A DNA stretch of 64,000 nt from CAVVEQ01 sp963828855 (GTDB lineage: Bacteria; Chloroflexota; Anaerolineae; Anaerolineales; Anaerolineaceae). The translations under genes were made by a program, and so were the position numbers. Of the stretch, positions 30,309 to 40,820 are shown in pieces. The notes beneath the pieces were generated by a model. That model was not told the origin of the DNA, searched no databases, and saw only the letters and a program-made list of their open reading frames with translations. Numbering within the stretch: the first letter of the stretch is position 1; each line of letters starts with the position of its first letter. Location of the stretch: contig CAWHGB010000008.1 of the NCBI GenBank assembly GCA_963828855.1, positions 248,001 through 312,000 on the forward strand, given 5' to 3'.

Positions 30309-32191
30309 TCCAGGCCAAGTTCCTTCAATTTTGAGGGTGTAGGATTACCCGAGTTGGGGTCCCAACCCGCCAGCCGGTAGTAAGTATCCTTTTCATGTTC
30401 CAGATGGGCCTCCTCCAACGCTACACCTGCTGTGGGTCCACTTCCAGCGAGAGCACCGAAAAACTTCTGTGGAAGCCGGTCCTGCTCGCGAGTAAATCCT
30501 TCGCGGGTATTGAAGACCCTCAACATATTCAGACGCCGCTCCCCCACGGTCATCAACTCCGCAATATCCACCTCCCAGCCGGTGGCTGCTTTGAGCATCG
30601 CGGCCATCTCAGCGGGTCCATAAAGCGTCCAGGCTGGGCCCCACACGAACTGGCATAGGCAGTAGGTATCCAGAGCTGAATAGAAGACTTCAGTCAGGTA
30701 AGCGAAGCGAACTTTTTCATCGTACATCGAGCCGGGTGATTGGGGTGAGTTCAACCCAATCATCGCCAGGCGGTCAAAATAAAGCGGGGCTCCTCCCTCT
30801 TCATACATCGGATCATGCTCGGAAGATTGATGATCCGCTCCGAACGGATTCACAGCGTAGATCAATCCAAGTGAGCGCTTGGCTTGCGGTGCATGAGCCG
30901 GGATCTCCTGTCCTTTGCAGGTGGCCAGCAGTTCCCGGGCAACCCCGCCAATTTTCGCAGCAGCCCGCTCCGATCCTTCCGCCAGCAGGTCCCCCAACCC
31001 TTCCCGGCGGGCGATTTTCCCGATCATCTCCACAACTGCCCTGGTGTTGCCGAACTTCAATTCAATGCCGCCAGTCTCTTTTGGACCGATCAAGCCTTTT
31101 TCGTAGCAATCCATGGCAAAGGAGATAGTCGCTCCGCAGGAAATGGTATCCATCCCGTAGGCATTGCAGAGCTGGTTGGCATATTGAATGGATGCCAGAT
31201 CATTATTTCCGCAATAGGACCCAAAAGTGGCAAGCGTCTCATACTCCGCCCCACCATAAGCAGATAGAACCTTATTTCCTTCGTATTCCGTCTCCACCAC
31301 CCGTTTACAGCGCACGACGCAGCCAAAGCAAGTATCACGGTTCACCAGGATGGTATTGGAAACCTTTTCTCCGCTGATCTCTTCGAATCCTTCAAATTGA
31401 CCTTCCCGGTAATTTCGGGTGGGCAGGCTGCCAATGGAATTCTGGAATGGCACAACATCCCCCGTACCATTAATATTTAGTCCTTTCACGTCAGGGATCT
31501 CTTCCATCAACCTTACCCCCTCCCGGTTCAAACGGACGATCTCCTGCTTATCATCAACCTCTAATTTCCGGTTGCCGCGGACGACGATTGCTTTTAGCAG
31601 CTTGGATCCCATCACTGCTCCCATTCCGGTGCGTCCGTTCGCGCGGTTGCGCATGTTCATGATGGCAGCGAAACGCACAAGGTTCTCACCAGCCGGGCCT
31701 ATCTGCATCACTTCCAGCTTGGGATCTTCAAACTCGGTTTTAAGGAGCTGTTCAGATTCGAGGGTGCACTTTCCCCAAAGATTGCTGGCATCTTTCAGTT
31801 CTGCTTCGCCGTCATTAAGCAACAAATACACCGGCTTCACGGCTTTCCCGCGGATCACGATCCCGTCGAACCCCGCGTACTTGAGGGCTGCCGGGAAGAA
31901 TCCCCCAGCCTGGCTATCCCCAATCGCACCTGTCAGCGGGGAGCGGGCATTCACAGTCACCCTGGATTGACCTGAGATCGCCAACCCGGTGGGTACTCCG
32001 GTGAAAATGGTCAGAATGTTTTCTGGTGCGAGAGGATCGATTCCAGCTTTCATCTCTTTGAGGATGTAATACAACCCCATCGCGCTTCCCCCGCCATATT
32101 TTCGGTAAAACGATTCGTCAGGATGTTCCACCCATAACCTGGATTCGGTCAGGTCCACATGCAAAACCGTGCCCACGATGCTTTTTACCAT
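30293..32191 (-). CDS. Aldehyde:ferredoxin oxidoreductase (tungsten-type)
   Basis: 632 residues, intact. AOR-family enzymes oxidise aldehydes to acids, or reduce acids, with ferredoxin, using a tungsten bis-pterin and a 4Fe-4S cluster. The cluster ligands are visible as C-x2-C-x3-C in RDTCFGCVVRCKRVVE plus Cys in DTYCLCQFVWGP. Pterin-domain landmarks are SGQSRVTVNARSPLTGAIGD and NRANGRTGMGAVMGSK. A GGAGG site lies 9 bases before the ATG and a TATAAT about 45 bases upstream. It points to anaerobic metabolism. The true substrate is unknown. Confidence 0.92.
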   Translation of the reverse strand: MVKSIVGTVLHVDLTESRLWVEHPDESFYRKYGGGSAMGLYYILKEMKAGIDPLAPENILTIFTGVPTGLAISGQSRVTVNARSPLTGAIGDSQAGGFFPAALKYAGFDGIVIRGKAVKPVYLLLNDGEAELKDASNLWGKCTLESEQLLKTEFEDPKLEVMQIGPAGENLVRFAAIMNMRNRANGRTGMGAVMGSKLLKAIVVRGNRKLEVDDKQEIVRLNREGVRLMEEIPDVKGLNINGTGDVVPFQNSIGSLPTRNYREGQFEGFEEISGEKVSNTILVNRDTCFGCVVRCKRVVETEYEGNKVLSAYGGAEYETLATFGSYCGNNDLASIQYANQLCNAYGMDTISCGATISFAMDCYEKGLIGPKETGGIELKFGNTRAVVEMIGKIARREGLGDLLAEGSERAAAKIGGVARELLATCKGQEIPAHAPQAKRSLGLIYAVNPFGADHQSSEHDPMYEEGGAPLYFDRLAMIGLNSPQSPGSMYDEKVRFAYLTEVFYSALDTYCLCQFVWGPAWTLYGPAEMAAMLKAATGWEVDIAELMTVGERRLNMLRVFNTREGFTREQDRLPQKFFGALAGSGPTAGVALEEAHLEHEKDTYYRLAGWDPNSGNPTPSKLKELGLEWLTV

Positions 32192-32298
32192 GCGATATTC
32201 CTCCTGCTGGGATGGAAAATGGGATTTTCTGTAAAATAATTATAGCAATGATTTTTAAAGGGATTCACGCAATTTTGGCCACCTGCAGCTTGTGGTGA

Positions 32299-33777
32299 TC
32301 AATTGCCGGACATGTTGAAGTAGTTATATACCGCGTTGGAAAGCTGCGAGATCATCAGATTGATCGGGTCAAAAAGGATCTGCTCTGGATGGTAGAGATA
32401 TACTGACATGCTGTAATCTCCGCCCTGGGAAAAGACGATCCCTGCGTCGGAGATGGAATGCATCAAACCATCACCTTCTGTGATCCAGCCGTGTTTGTGG
32501 GCAAAGTGAGCGCCATCCGGTAAGCCTGCCTGAAGTAAAACCCCGTTCTTATTCTTGGAAAGGTAATCCAGCATCAGCTGGCATTCATGCTGGGTGATTT
32601 CACCATCAAACACCGCGGTGAGTGTGCCACCGTCAGTCTTCGCGCACTGGTAAATATCCTCCAGAAGCGTCCCCATTTCCAGGGGGGTTGTCTGGTTGTA
32701 GCGGTCGGGGTTGGTATTAATATCTGTCCTTGAATTGGCTTTCGTCCGAACCTCGCGCAGCAAAGGAGCACCCGGGTAGAAGTATCCACTGATAAAAGTA
32801 TTCTCCAAACCCAGCGCGCGCATATCTTCGGTTACAGTCAGGGGTCCCAGGTTGCGATCGAAAGCTTGCATCAATGCATCTGTGGAAGTGTTATCGGATC
32901 GCTCGATCATACCTTCGATTTCGTTGGTGACATTCTCCGGGGCAGGATCCTTCACCCGCCGGAATGTGGAGATCATCACCGGGATCTTGATCGAGCTTGC
33001 GGCAGTAAAGCTGATATCAGTCGGTAATTCTTCCCCCTGTTGGTAGGCAAAATGCAAATCCTGGCCAGTTTGCAGATCCTGTAAATAGACCTCGATCAAT
33101 CCATCATATCCAGAAAGATCGATGATCTGTTTAAGCAGGGTTTCCAGGTTATTAAATCCTGGCTTCGCTGATCCTATGTTCTTAAAGCTCAGGTTCACCA
33201 TCCGTTTGGCTGGGGATTGGAGCGCATCGGAGATCAGTGTGGTGGACTTATCAATATCCAGGCTTTTCCCTGGTTGACCCGGTTGAAAGACTACACTCCC
33301 CGGTACAGGTACAGCCGGGCTTGCAGGCTGGTCATAACGCGGGGCAATTTCCTCTGCCAGGTACTGCTTGAGCCGTTCTTCCGAAATATCCGCCCTCAAT
33401 GGGATATTAATGGGGTTCGGCAGCCGGTTCCAGAGATAATCCCAAAAGGAGGACCAGAACGGCTGCTGTGTGCGCTGTACATCGGCTGCAGTGATCATGG
33501 CGCTGAGATCCAATTGAAATCCGAGCGAGGAGGGTCGCACCTGGATGGTTGAGTCTCCATAATATAAGGTTAGCGGGATGTTGTATGCGCTGATGAGCCG
33601 ATCCGCCGCCTGCTGCGGATCCAGTCCGCCCATGGGAATAGCCGCAATGGTGGTTCCGGGAGGAAAGCTGCTGCGCAGGCGGCTGTAGCGGACCAATTGG
33701 AACACCAGCAAAACCACTGCAAGGAAAAGCAATGCAATGGCTGCCCAGCGTAAGGTTGTGTAACTTCCACGTCTCAT
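32299..33777 (-). CDS. Membrane-anchored class A beta-lactamase-like serine hydrolase
   Basis: 492 residues from the ATG at 33777, chosen because a TATAAT lies just upstream; an ATG at 33843 would add 22 residues. One N-terminal membrane helix (WAAIALLFLAVVLLVFQLV) is followed by a YkuD/VanW-like beta domain (PPGTTIAAIPMGGLDPQQAA). A beta-lactamase fold follows, with SSIK (Ser261-x2-Lys), SDN in ERSDNTS and KHG in HKHGWITEG. Probably a cell-wall peptidase or esterase, not necessarily an antibiotic hydrolase: the usual Glu166 motif was not identified. Confidence 0.8.
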   Translation of the reverse strand: MRRGSYTTLRWAAIALLFLAVVLLVFQLVRYSRLRSSFPPGTTIAAIPMGGLDPQQAADRLISAYNIPLTLYYGDSTIQVRPSSLGFQLDLSAMITAADVQRTQQPFWSSFWDYLWNRLPNPINIPLRADISEERLKQYLAEEIAPRYDQPASPAVPVPGSVVFQPGQPGKSLDIDKSTTLISDALQSPAKRMVNLSFKNIGSAKPGFNNLETLLKQIIDLSGYDGLIEVYLQDLQTGQDLHFAYQQGEELPTDISFTAASSIKIPVMISTFRRVKDPAPENVTNEIEGMIERSDNTSTDALMQAFDRNLGPLTVTEDMRALGLENTFISGYFYPGAPLLREVRTKANSRTDINTNPDRYNQTTPLEMGTLLEDIYQCAKTDGGTLTAVFDGEITQHECQLMLDYLSKNKNGVLLQAGLPDGAHFAHKHGWITEGDGLMHSISDAGIVFSQGGDYSMSVYLYHPEQILFDPINLMISQLSNAVYNYFNMSGN

Positions 33778-33875
33778 GGTTTTTTTCTCGCCGTAAATTA
33801 TAAGGGATGAATAGTCGGACGCAGTCGAATCATCACTTTTCATGTCATATTTTAATGTTGGGATATACTTAAATC

Positions 33876-35551
33876 ATGCTTCCTGATGAAAATGACGCAC
33901 TAAGTCTGCTTTCACGGCATCCGCTCTTCAAATTGCTGGGAGAAGACGACCTCCAGGAATTTGCCGGCACAGCGCGAATAGCCACCCTCCGAAGCGGACA
34001 GGTGGTTTACGACCATGATGACAATTGCAACGGCTTTTTTTTGATCGTTTCCGGTAAGGTCATCCTGGAACGGGAAACCGGCAAGGGAGAGGAAAAGATT
34101 GCGGTATACGGACTCCGGGGATCATTTCGGCTGCGAAATGCTTTCCGATTCCACGCGGAGGCGGCTCACCCGGGCAACCACACTTTCTGATACCCGATTG
34201 ATGAAGTTCACCCGAAAGGATCTTCGTGATCTCTCTGCCAGGTGCAGAGAATTCGAACAGGCAGCCCGCCTGGAGCATAAGAGTTTCCAGATCATGTTGC
34301 GCAAGCGCTTCCCCTGGCGAAACGAACATGAAAACATCATTTACATCAATCGAAAGCATTATTTTTACCTGTTCAAATCGCTCGTCCTTCCCATCCTGAC
34401 CGGTGTCCTGCTGCTCATCCCCCTGGGATTAGTCTATATCCTGGTCCTTCCAAAATCGATAATCATGCCGGTGTTGATGCTCGTCGATCTTGCAGTAAGC
34501 TTCTGTTGGGCTCTTTGGAAGGGTTGGGATTGGACAAACGATTATTACGTTATCACTGATCAGCGTATTTTGAACTTGGAAAAAGTGGTCCTTTTCTATG
34601 AAAGCCGGCAGGAGACACCTCTGGAAGCGATTCTTTCACTCGAAACAGACACCAGTTTTTTTGGCAGGTGGATGGGTTTTGGGACAATCCGGGCGCGGAC
34701 TTTCACCGGTTCGATCCAGTTCAAGTACATCCAAAACCCGGAGTGGGTGATCTCTTTAGTGCAGGAATACTGGTCCAGGGCGAAAAGCAGCCAGATCAAT
34801 ATCAACAAGACAGAGGTGGAAGCGGATGTCCGTCAGCGGATCTCCGGAAATAAACCGCCTGAAGCGCAATTGCCGGTCAACCCGGTAACATCACAGGTGG
34901 AACCCGGTCCGTTGGTAACATCTCTCGCGGATCTATTCAAATTAAAAGAAATCCAGGGCGACTCGGTGATATACCGGACTCACTGGTGGATCCTTTTACG
35001 GCGCTTATTCCTGCCGATGGTGCTGCTCATCCTCTGGGTGATGACCCTGGCTGCCGCAGCAGGCGGTTTCCTTGGCGGGGTGGATATCACCTTCTTTTTC
35101 TCTCTTCGTCCTCCTTGGCGGTTTGGTACTGTGGATCTGGTTCCTCTACCGCATCGTGGATTGGCGAAATGACTTTTACATGATCACACCCGACCAGATC
35201 ATCGATGTCCACCGCCGCCCGCTGGGAAGCGAAGATAAGCGCACTGCACCGCTAAAGAATATCCAATCCATCGAATACAACCGCCAGGGTGTGCTCGGCA
35301 TACTTTTAAATTTTGGAACTGTCGCCATCCGCATCGGTGATACCAACCTGTCCTTTGATTATGTCAACGATCCTTCCTCTGTCCAGAAAGACCTTTTTGA
35401 GCGATTCATCAACCTCACCCGGCGGGAGAAAAGCAACGAAGTGCGTGCGGAGCGGGACCGAATCGCGGATTATATCGATACATATCACCGCATAACCGGG
35501 GAGGATCTTCCAGAGGAAAATATCCCCCACCCCTCGCCTGATTCGGAGTAA
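33876..35551 (+). CDS. Cyclic nucleotide-binding domain protein with two membrane PH domains (two frame breaks)
   Basis: About 557 residues after correction. Residues 1-125 are a cNMP-binding (CRP-like) beta-roll: LLSRHPLFKLLGEDDLQEFA, GQVVYDHDDNCNGFFLIVSG. A membrane pair and a bacterial PH-like domain follow (WDWTNDYYVITDQRILNLEK), then a second membrane pair and PH-like domain (VDWRNDFYMITPDQIIDVHR). One base near 34118 and one T near 35103 must be removed. No DNA-binding domain is present, so it is not a CRP regulator; a membrane protein sensing a nucleotide is the likely picture. Confidence 0.72.
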
Positions 35552-35582
35552 AATCATCCGGAATCAACCGCTAGGAGAAACA

Positions 35583-36086
35583 ATGCCCCCATTGGAAATT
35601 GCCACCATGCCTGATCCCGTCCTGCGTCGAAAAGCCCACAAGGTGACGGCGTTTGACCAGGATCTAAAAAAGCTTACTGCGGATATGATCGATACAATGC
35701 GGGATGCCCCCGGGGTTGGTTTGGCCGCTCCACAGGTCTCGGTTTCCAGCAGGATCATCGTGATCGAATACGGGGAGGAAGAGGAAACGCAGGGGAAAAA
35801 GCTCTACGTGGTAATCAACCCCGAATTGACCTTCCCGAATATCAATACTGAAATGGGAGTGGAGGGTTGCTTATCCGTACCAGGGTTGGTGGGTGAAGTA
35901 GAGCGGTACCAGGATGTGATTGTCCGCGGTTTAAACCGCCAGGGGAAACCTATCAAAGTCAAAGCAAGTGGTTGGTTGGCTCGGATCTTCCAACATGAGG
36001 TCGATCACCTTGATGGAATCGTATTTACAGATCGAGCCACCCGCATCTGGCAGCCGAAGACTGAGGATGAGATCGAGGACGTCTAG
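35583..36086 (+). CDS. def: Peptide deformylase
   Basis: 167-residue metalloenzyme removing the formyl group from nascent N-termini. All three motifs are present: GVGLAAPQ (44-51), EGCLSVP (94-100) and HEVDH (138-142), giving Cys and two His metal ligands and the catalytic Glu. AGGAGA lies 6 bases before the ATG. It follows the cNMP/PH gene after 31 bases on the same strand. Confidence 0.96.
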   Translation: MPPLEIATMPDPVLRRKAHKVTAFDQDLKKLTADMIDTMRDAPGVGLAAPQVSVSSRIIVIEYGEEEETQGKKLYVVINPELTFPNINTEMGVEGCLSVPGLVGEVERYQDVIVRGLNRQGKPIKVKASGWLARIFQHEVDHLDGIVFTDRATRIWQPKTEDEIEDV

Positions 36087-36204
36087 CAATTTTGTCAACG
36101 AAACTTTTCCATCTGGATTTTTTTACCATTGTTAGAAGTGATTTATAAATTGCCTTTTTTAAATGGGTTAATTTTTCCAGATAGTTTGGAATGATCAGAC
36201 CCGG

Positions 36205-36229
36205 AAAATTTCCTTCTAGCGGAAATTTT
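36205..36229. terminator. AT-rich hairpin between convergent genes
   Basis: Perfect 9-base stem AAAATTTCC/GGAAATTTT with a 7-base loop, 119 bases after def and 34 bases after the stop of the convergent membrane-protein gene. The A/T ends on both sides would suit a two-way terminator. Nothing else was recognised in 36087-36262. Confidence 0.45.
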
Positions 36230-36262
36230 GAATTTGGTATTGGGTAAGTTAATAATCCTGCT

Positions 36263-38477
36263 TCAATGTTTCGTCGTCATTTCAATTCCGTAATATTCAG
36301 TGAGACATCCGACATACCAATTGGATGGATCCCTTGGAATATCGATGCTGATCGTGTTGCGAAAAGGAGATAACTCCACCAGTTTTTGCCCTGTTAACTT
36401 CGCATTAATAATTTCTGTTTCACGTGTGTCAAATTCAGTTGCAAAACGCTGTACTTCATGGTTACACGTTTAACAATAAGTTCAAACCCGCGACACCCAC
36501 TATCAACGTCATGATAATCGTAAATACGAGAAGTCTTGAGGTGCCTTCCTGACGATGCGCATGATGTCGACCCCAATAAACGGAAAGAATGAAATATTGA
36601 ACAACCAACAAATATAGCGGGATGATGAGGGTCCTTGAGGGAAGGTAACCATTTAATAATGCGGAAGGTAAAAAGGTAAGGGTTGTTAAGATGAGTGGAA
36701 AAACAATTAGAGTGAAAATACCTATGTAGGTGCTGGGAAAGTTTTTTTCAAATCTCAAAGAAATATTTAACGTTCGACCTAATACATAACCCAGCAACAA
36801 TGCCACAAACAAAACAAATAGACCAATCCCGGTGTGGTTAAAGAAAATCGCCAGAAAGTTATCCTGAACAAGAGAATAGAATCGTGTCAATATTTCCGAA
36901 GGATTATTTGAAAAACCAATACTTCCGACGCGGTTTGCAGAACCAGGCGCAGAAATCGCCAGTACCAAACCACAGCTCGCACCAATGGCGAAACCAGCGA
37001 GCATACCCCAATAGAGTTTTAATTTTTGTTTTACGATAAGGACCACAACCAATAAACCATAGGTGACCAATAGAAACAGCCAGGCAGGTTCGCTGAATCC
37101 CATTGCACAAAAACCAATTAGTGCAAATATCAAAGCTTGGCTAATTTGTCGCTGTGATCTTTTGGGATGTGATGTAAAGTACAAGACCAAGCCAAAAAAG
37201 ATATTTATTAGGAATAAGCTTCCGGTAACGATCAACGCATGCAGAGTCCATCCTAATGATTCATATAGGTCAGGCGCAACCAGAGATGTGCATACTAAAA
37301 TGATCAAGGTAAATAGAATCGCAACGAAATAGGTTGGACGCCTCCTACCTCCGTTGCTATTATCACCTTGAGGAAACAGCAATTGGATGAGCAGATAATA
37401 CAAACTCCAACCTAATCCAAAGAAAACAATTATGGGACCGAATGGGATGCTTCCTTTTCCCAGGGAGAACGCCAGGTAATTAAGAACATGACTGGCAAAT
37501 CGGCCATTGATTTCCTGGTAGTTATTTAAAATCGCTCCCAAAAATCCAAAGCGACGGTAAATATTCAAATAACAAAAATCATCAACATAAAGTCGATTGA
37601 AATAACCAATCGAAAAAATAACCAGGGCGAGAATCCCATAGACGAATCCAGCAAAAACACCAACCCATATAGGGCTTAACTTTTTTGTGATCTTATTGGT
37701 AAATCGGGAGATAAAATTCGCAGGCTTGTCAATTTTCTTGGTGAAGAAATTGATTAGCAGCCATAAAAAACATAATGAAATAAGGAAGGGCGGAAGAATT
37801 AAGAATTCAATCATTTGGTAATAGCTTGAATTTTTTACGGGTAGAACAATATTCAACTCATGATTTTCTTTTGGATCAAAGCTATATAAATGAGATAGAC
37901 CGTCAATGGTCGCGATGACCTTTAAAGGTTGAGAACTATTTAGGGTAAGAACGAACTGCTGCCAGACTCGTCCTCTCCATGAAAGATTAGCCTGGTCGTT
38001 TTCTGACAACGGCAGCTGAATGGATTGATCGCCAATGCGACTGGCTTGCTCAAGTTCAACAGAAGAATAAGAGATATCTCCGAAACCATTATTCAACCAA
38101 GTGACACTTACGGTATCATTTTCCTTCCCTTGAACATTCAACGTCAATTGCGCAACAGGTGCCAGGAGAACATTTTTGGGCAGCGGCAAAATAAACCAAA
38201 GGATTATGCCGAAAAGTAACATCCACAAAATGCTGCTTTTGAGGAATTCCCGAGGATATCTTGATAAATCAGCTGGATCAAGCCAATACAATACTAATAC
38301 CGGTAAGGCAAACACCAGCCCAATTCCGCCAGCAAGCACTGAATATCTTAGGCTAAGCATGCCTCCGGTTAAATTAAAAATATACAAATACAGGGAGACC
38401 CAAACACTCGCCCAGACCAACAAGAAGAAAAAAATAACCGCTAATTTTTGGGAGTATTTATATTGAGAGGATTTCAT
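36263..38477 (-). CDS. Large polytopic membrane protein, DUF6056-like (one frame break)
   Basis: About 737 residues with some 14 hydrophobic segments. A loop after helix 3 carries RLYVDDFCYLNIYRRFGF and NGRFASHVLNYLAF, typical of a family of uncharacterised glycosyltransferase-like membrane proteins. Removing one base near 36466 extends the protein past NLLLNV into NHEVQRFATEFDTRETEI and the end WYVGCLTEYYGIEM, a tail seen in this family. Base composition is clearly richer in A and T than neighbours, suggesting recent acquisition. A role in surface glycan synthesis is a guess. Confidence 0.65.
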
Positions 38478-38790
38478 ATTTGATGTTTTTGAATACTCCC
38501 AACGGTATCTTCCAGTAGGATGGTGGAGTTAATTCCATCTTCAGATGAGGGTAAGGTATGTAGATATTTGCCTTAATAATTCGGCATATTAGCGTGAAAT
38601 ACCTCATAGACCCAAAATACTCTCCGCTAAAGAATTTTAATTTAAAAGATTTCCCAATTCATTATCCCTTATTTCAAGATTATATAGGTTTATTCGCGAA
38701 TTCGTGTAAAATCTCATTAGGTGGCAGAATATTATGCTTCCCCCTTCTCAATAGATCGATGCAAGGGAAAATTTTAAGGAATTTCTACAA
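38478..38790. other. AT-rich intergenic region
   Basis: About 310 bases between the divergent membrane-protein gene and recF. AT-rich like the membrane-protein gene. A TAAAAT with TTCGCG about 11 bases upstream near 38700 is a weak promoter candidate for recF. A 73-codon open frame at 38594-38815 has no recognisable features and overlaps the recF start, so it was not called. Confidence 0.4.
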
Positions 38791-40023
38791 TTGCACCTTA
38801 AACATCTTTCTCTAACAAATTTTCGCTCCTTCACCCGCCTGGATGTTGAACTCCCCCGGCGGATTTTGCTGCTCATCGGGGATAACGCCCAGGGCAAGAC
38901 CAGCCTGCTGGAAGCGATTTTTTACCTGGCTACTTTTTCATCCTTTCATACCCAAACGGATCGGCAGCTTGGTTTCCTTTTCTGCTGGCAGTGATACACT
39001 GGTCAGGTGGCACGAATCGTGGCTGAAGTGGAAAAAAAGAGCAAAACCAGCCGCATGGAGATCCGCCTGATCCTGGAGGAAGGCTCGAACGGCTCCCCAC
39101 GACTTCGCAAAGAGATCCTGGTGGATGGTGTAAAGAGAAAAGCAGTCGAAGCCCTGGGGGAGGTGAATGCCGTGATTTTTCTGCCCCAGATGATGCGCAT
39201 CCTGGAGGGCAGCCCGGAGGACCGCCGCCGCTACATCAATATGGTCCTTTCCCAGGTAGTTCCCGGTTATGGCGAAGCACTTGAGTCTTTATGCCCGGGC
39301 GCTGGAGCAACGAAATGCTCTGCTTAAACTTCTCGCCGAACGCGGCGGAGATGCCAACCAGCTGGATTACTGGGATAACCTCCTCGCGGAACAATGGTGC
39401 ACGCATCATCTCCTGGACGAGTATCGCGCGTTGCAGGAACTTGGAAAAAACCGCTTCCGACGATTCATCAGAACCTTACCGCAGGGGATGAGGAATTCTA
39501 CAAGATTCTGTACCAACCCTCATTGATCCTTTCACCTCCCCCGCCGTTGCTCCCACTCAATGAGACTCAGATGAAGCTGCTATTTCCAAAATGAAATCAA
39601 AAACGGATTTCTGGAAAAACTTGGAGACCTTCGCAAGGAGGAAATCCAGCGCGGGAGTAACCACAATCGGACCCCATCGGGACGAGCTGCGGATCCATCG
39701 CCAATGGGATCGACCTGGGTGATTTCGGCTCCCGCGGGCAGATGCGCACCGCGCTGCTGGCAATCAAACTTGCCGAAGTCGAATGGATGAAAAACCGCAC
39801 CGGCGAATGCCCGCTGCTGCTCCTGGATGAAACCCTTGCCGAACTGGATCCCCAGCGGCGGAGCGACCTGCTTCTCTCCTTAAAGAATATCGATCAGGCG
39901 ATCCTCACCGCCACGGACCTCTCTCACTTTCCAGAGGAGTTCATCGAACAAGCGGCACTTTGGAACGTTATCTGCAGGCAGTATCCAAATACAATCCGAT
40001 CCTGTAAAAAATACATTAAATGA
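38791..40023 (+). CDS. recF: DNA replication/repair protein RecF (many frame breaks)
   Basis: RecF is an SMC-like ATPase that loads RecA at gaps with RecO and RecR. The TTG at 38791 gives LHLKHLSLTNFRSFTRLDVE, preceded by AAGGA. Walker A is GDNAQGKTS; FLPQMMRILEGSPEDRRRYIN follows; the signature region is FGSRGQMRTALLAIKLAE; Walker B is LLLLDETLAELDPQRR. At least five frame changes lie between 38960 and 39960. Because the segments run in the right order with conserved content, the gene is probably whole in the cell. Its 3' end overlaps that of rsmG. No dnaN or gyrB is next to it. Confidence 0.82.
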
Positions 40024-40740
40024 TTGGTTTTCTGGACGGAATGACCCGCACGGCGTGGAAATTCTGCCGGGGTTGGATGTGATTTTCCCGATCGTGACCA
40101 GGTAGCGGGTTTCCGCGATCCCCGGAAGAATTGACCGGTGTGCATATGCCTCGATTTCCCCCCCCAAAACCTTCGCGGCTTTTTGCGCTTCGTCCACCTC
40201 AGCCGGTGCGTTGCTGCCTTTCTGGATCACAGCCATTCCTCCCACTTTCAAGAGGGGGAGCAAGGTATTCCACCAGAACCGGCAATCCTGCCACCGCCCT
40301 CGCCACCGCCCGGTCGTAATTTTCGCGGTGTGCGGCAGACTGACCCAGATCCTCAGCCCGGGATTGGATGCACGCTGCATTCTTTAATGCAAGGATCTGG
40401 ATCAGGTGTTCGGCAGAAATGCCAGCTTCTTGCCCACCGAATCCACCAGTGTAACTGCCACGCTTCAGGCTCAACGATCTTGATCGGCAACCCGGGAAAT
40501 CCAGCCCCGGTACCGATATCAATCAGATTCATTCCCCGCAGATCTCCCAGCCTGGAAAGGCAGGTGAGTGAATCGAGAAAATGTTTTATCCGAATTTCCT
40601 CCCGGTCACGGATGGCGGTCAGATTGAATTTCTCGTTCCAGGCGCATAATTCATCCTCATAGAACTGAAAAGCCTGTGACCTGCTCCGGGGTTAATGTTT
40701 TTCCGCTGAGCGTGAAATAGTCTTCCAAAATTTTTTCCAC
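40016..40740 (-). CDS. rsmG: 16S rRNA (guanine527-N7)-methyltransferase RsmG (several frame breaks)
   Basis: SAM-dependent enzyme methylating G527 of 16S rRNA. The GTG at 40740 gives VEKILEDYFTLSGKTLTPEQ. After one removal it continues WNEKFNLTAIRDREEIRIKH. The SAM motif is LIDIGTGAGFPGLPIKI. Later come DRAVARAVAGLPVLVEYLAP and GGMAVIQKGSNAPAEVDEA, and after a last removal the typical end PTPAEFPRRAGIPSRKPII. At least three, probably five, frame breaks. A TATAAT at 40748-40753 would start transcription about at the start codon. Confidence 0.85.
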
Positions 40741-40747
40741 ACAAAAG

Positions 40748-40753
40748 ATTATA
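40748..40753 (-). promoter_or_regulatory. -10 box immediately before rsmG
   Basis: Minus-strand TATAAT ending 8 bases before the rsmG GTG. Transcription would begin within a base or so of the start codon, with no room for a ribosome site. The -35 is weak. A separate plus-strand TATAAT at 40787-40792 may serve the aldo-keto reductase gene. Confidence 0.4.
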
Positions 40754-40820
40754 TCCGAGCAGGATCATTCTTCCTGAAAATCCATCTATAATTGGATCAT
40801 CACATTCACTGGAGATTAAA

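Noticed and set aside
36205..36229. The 9-base AT hairpin as a recombination or attachment site
   Set aside because: It sits between convergent gene ends and is better explained as a two-way terminator; no second copy was noticed at the other end of the AT-rich island.
38594..38815. 73-codon open frame before recF
   Set aside because: No recognisable feature, overlaps the recF start, and lies in AT-rich sequence where chance frames of this size are less telling.
38791..40023. recF as a pseudogene
   Set aside because: Despite many breaks, all ATPase motifs and family segments are present in order; the break type matches the sequence-wide insertion errors.
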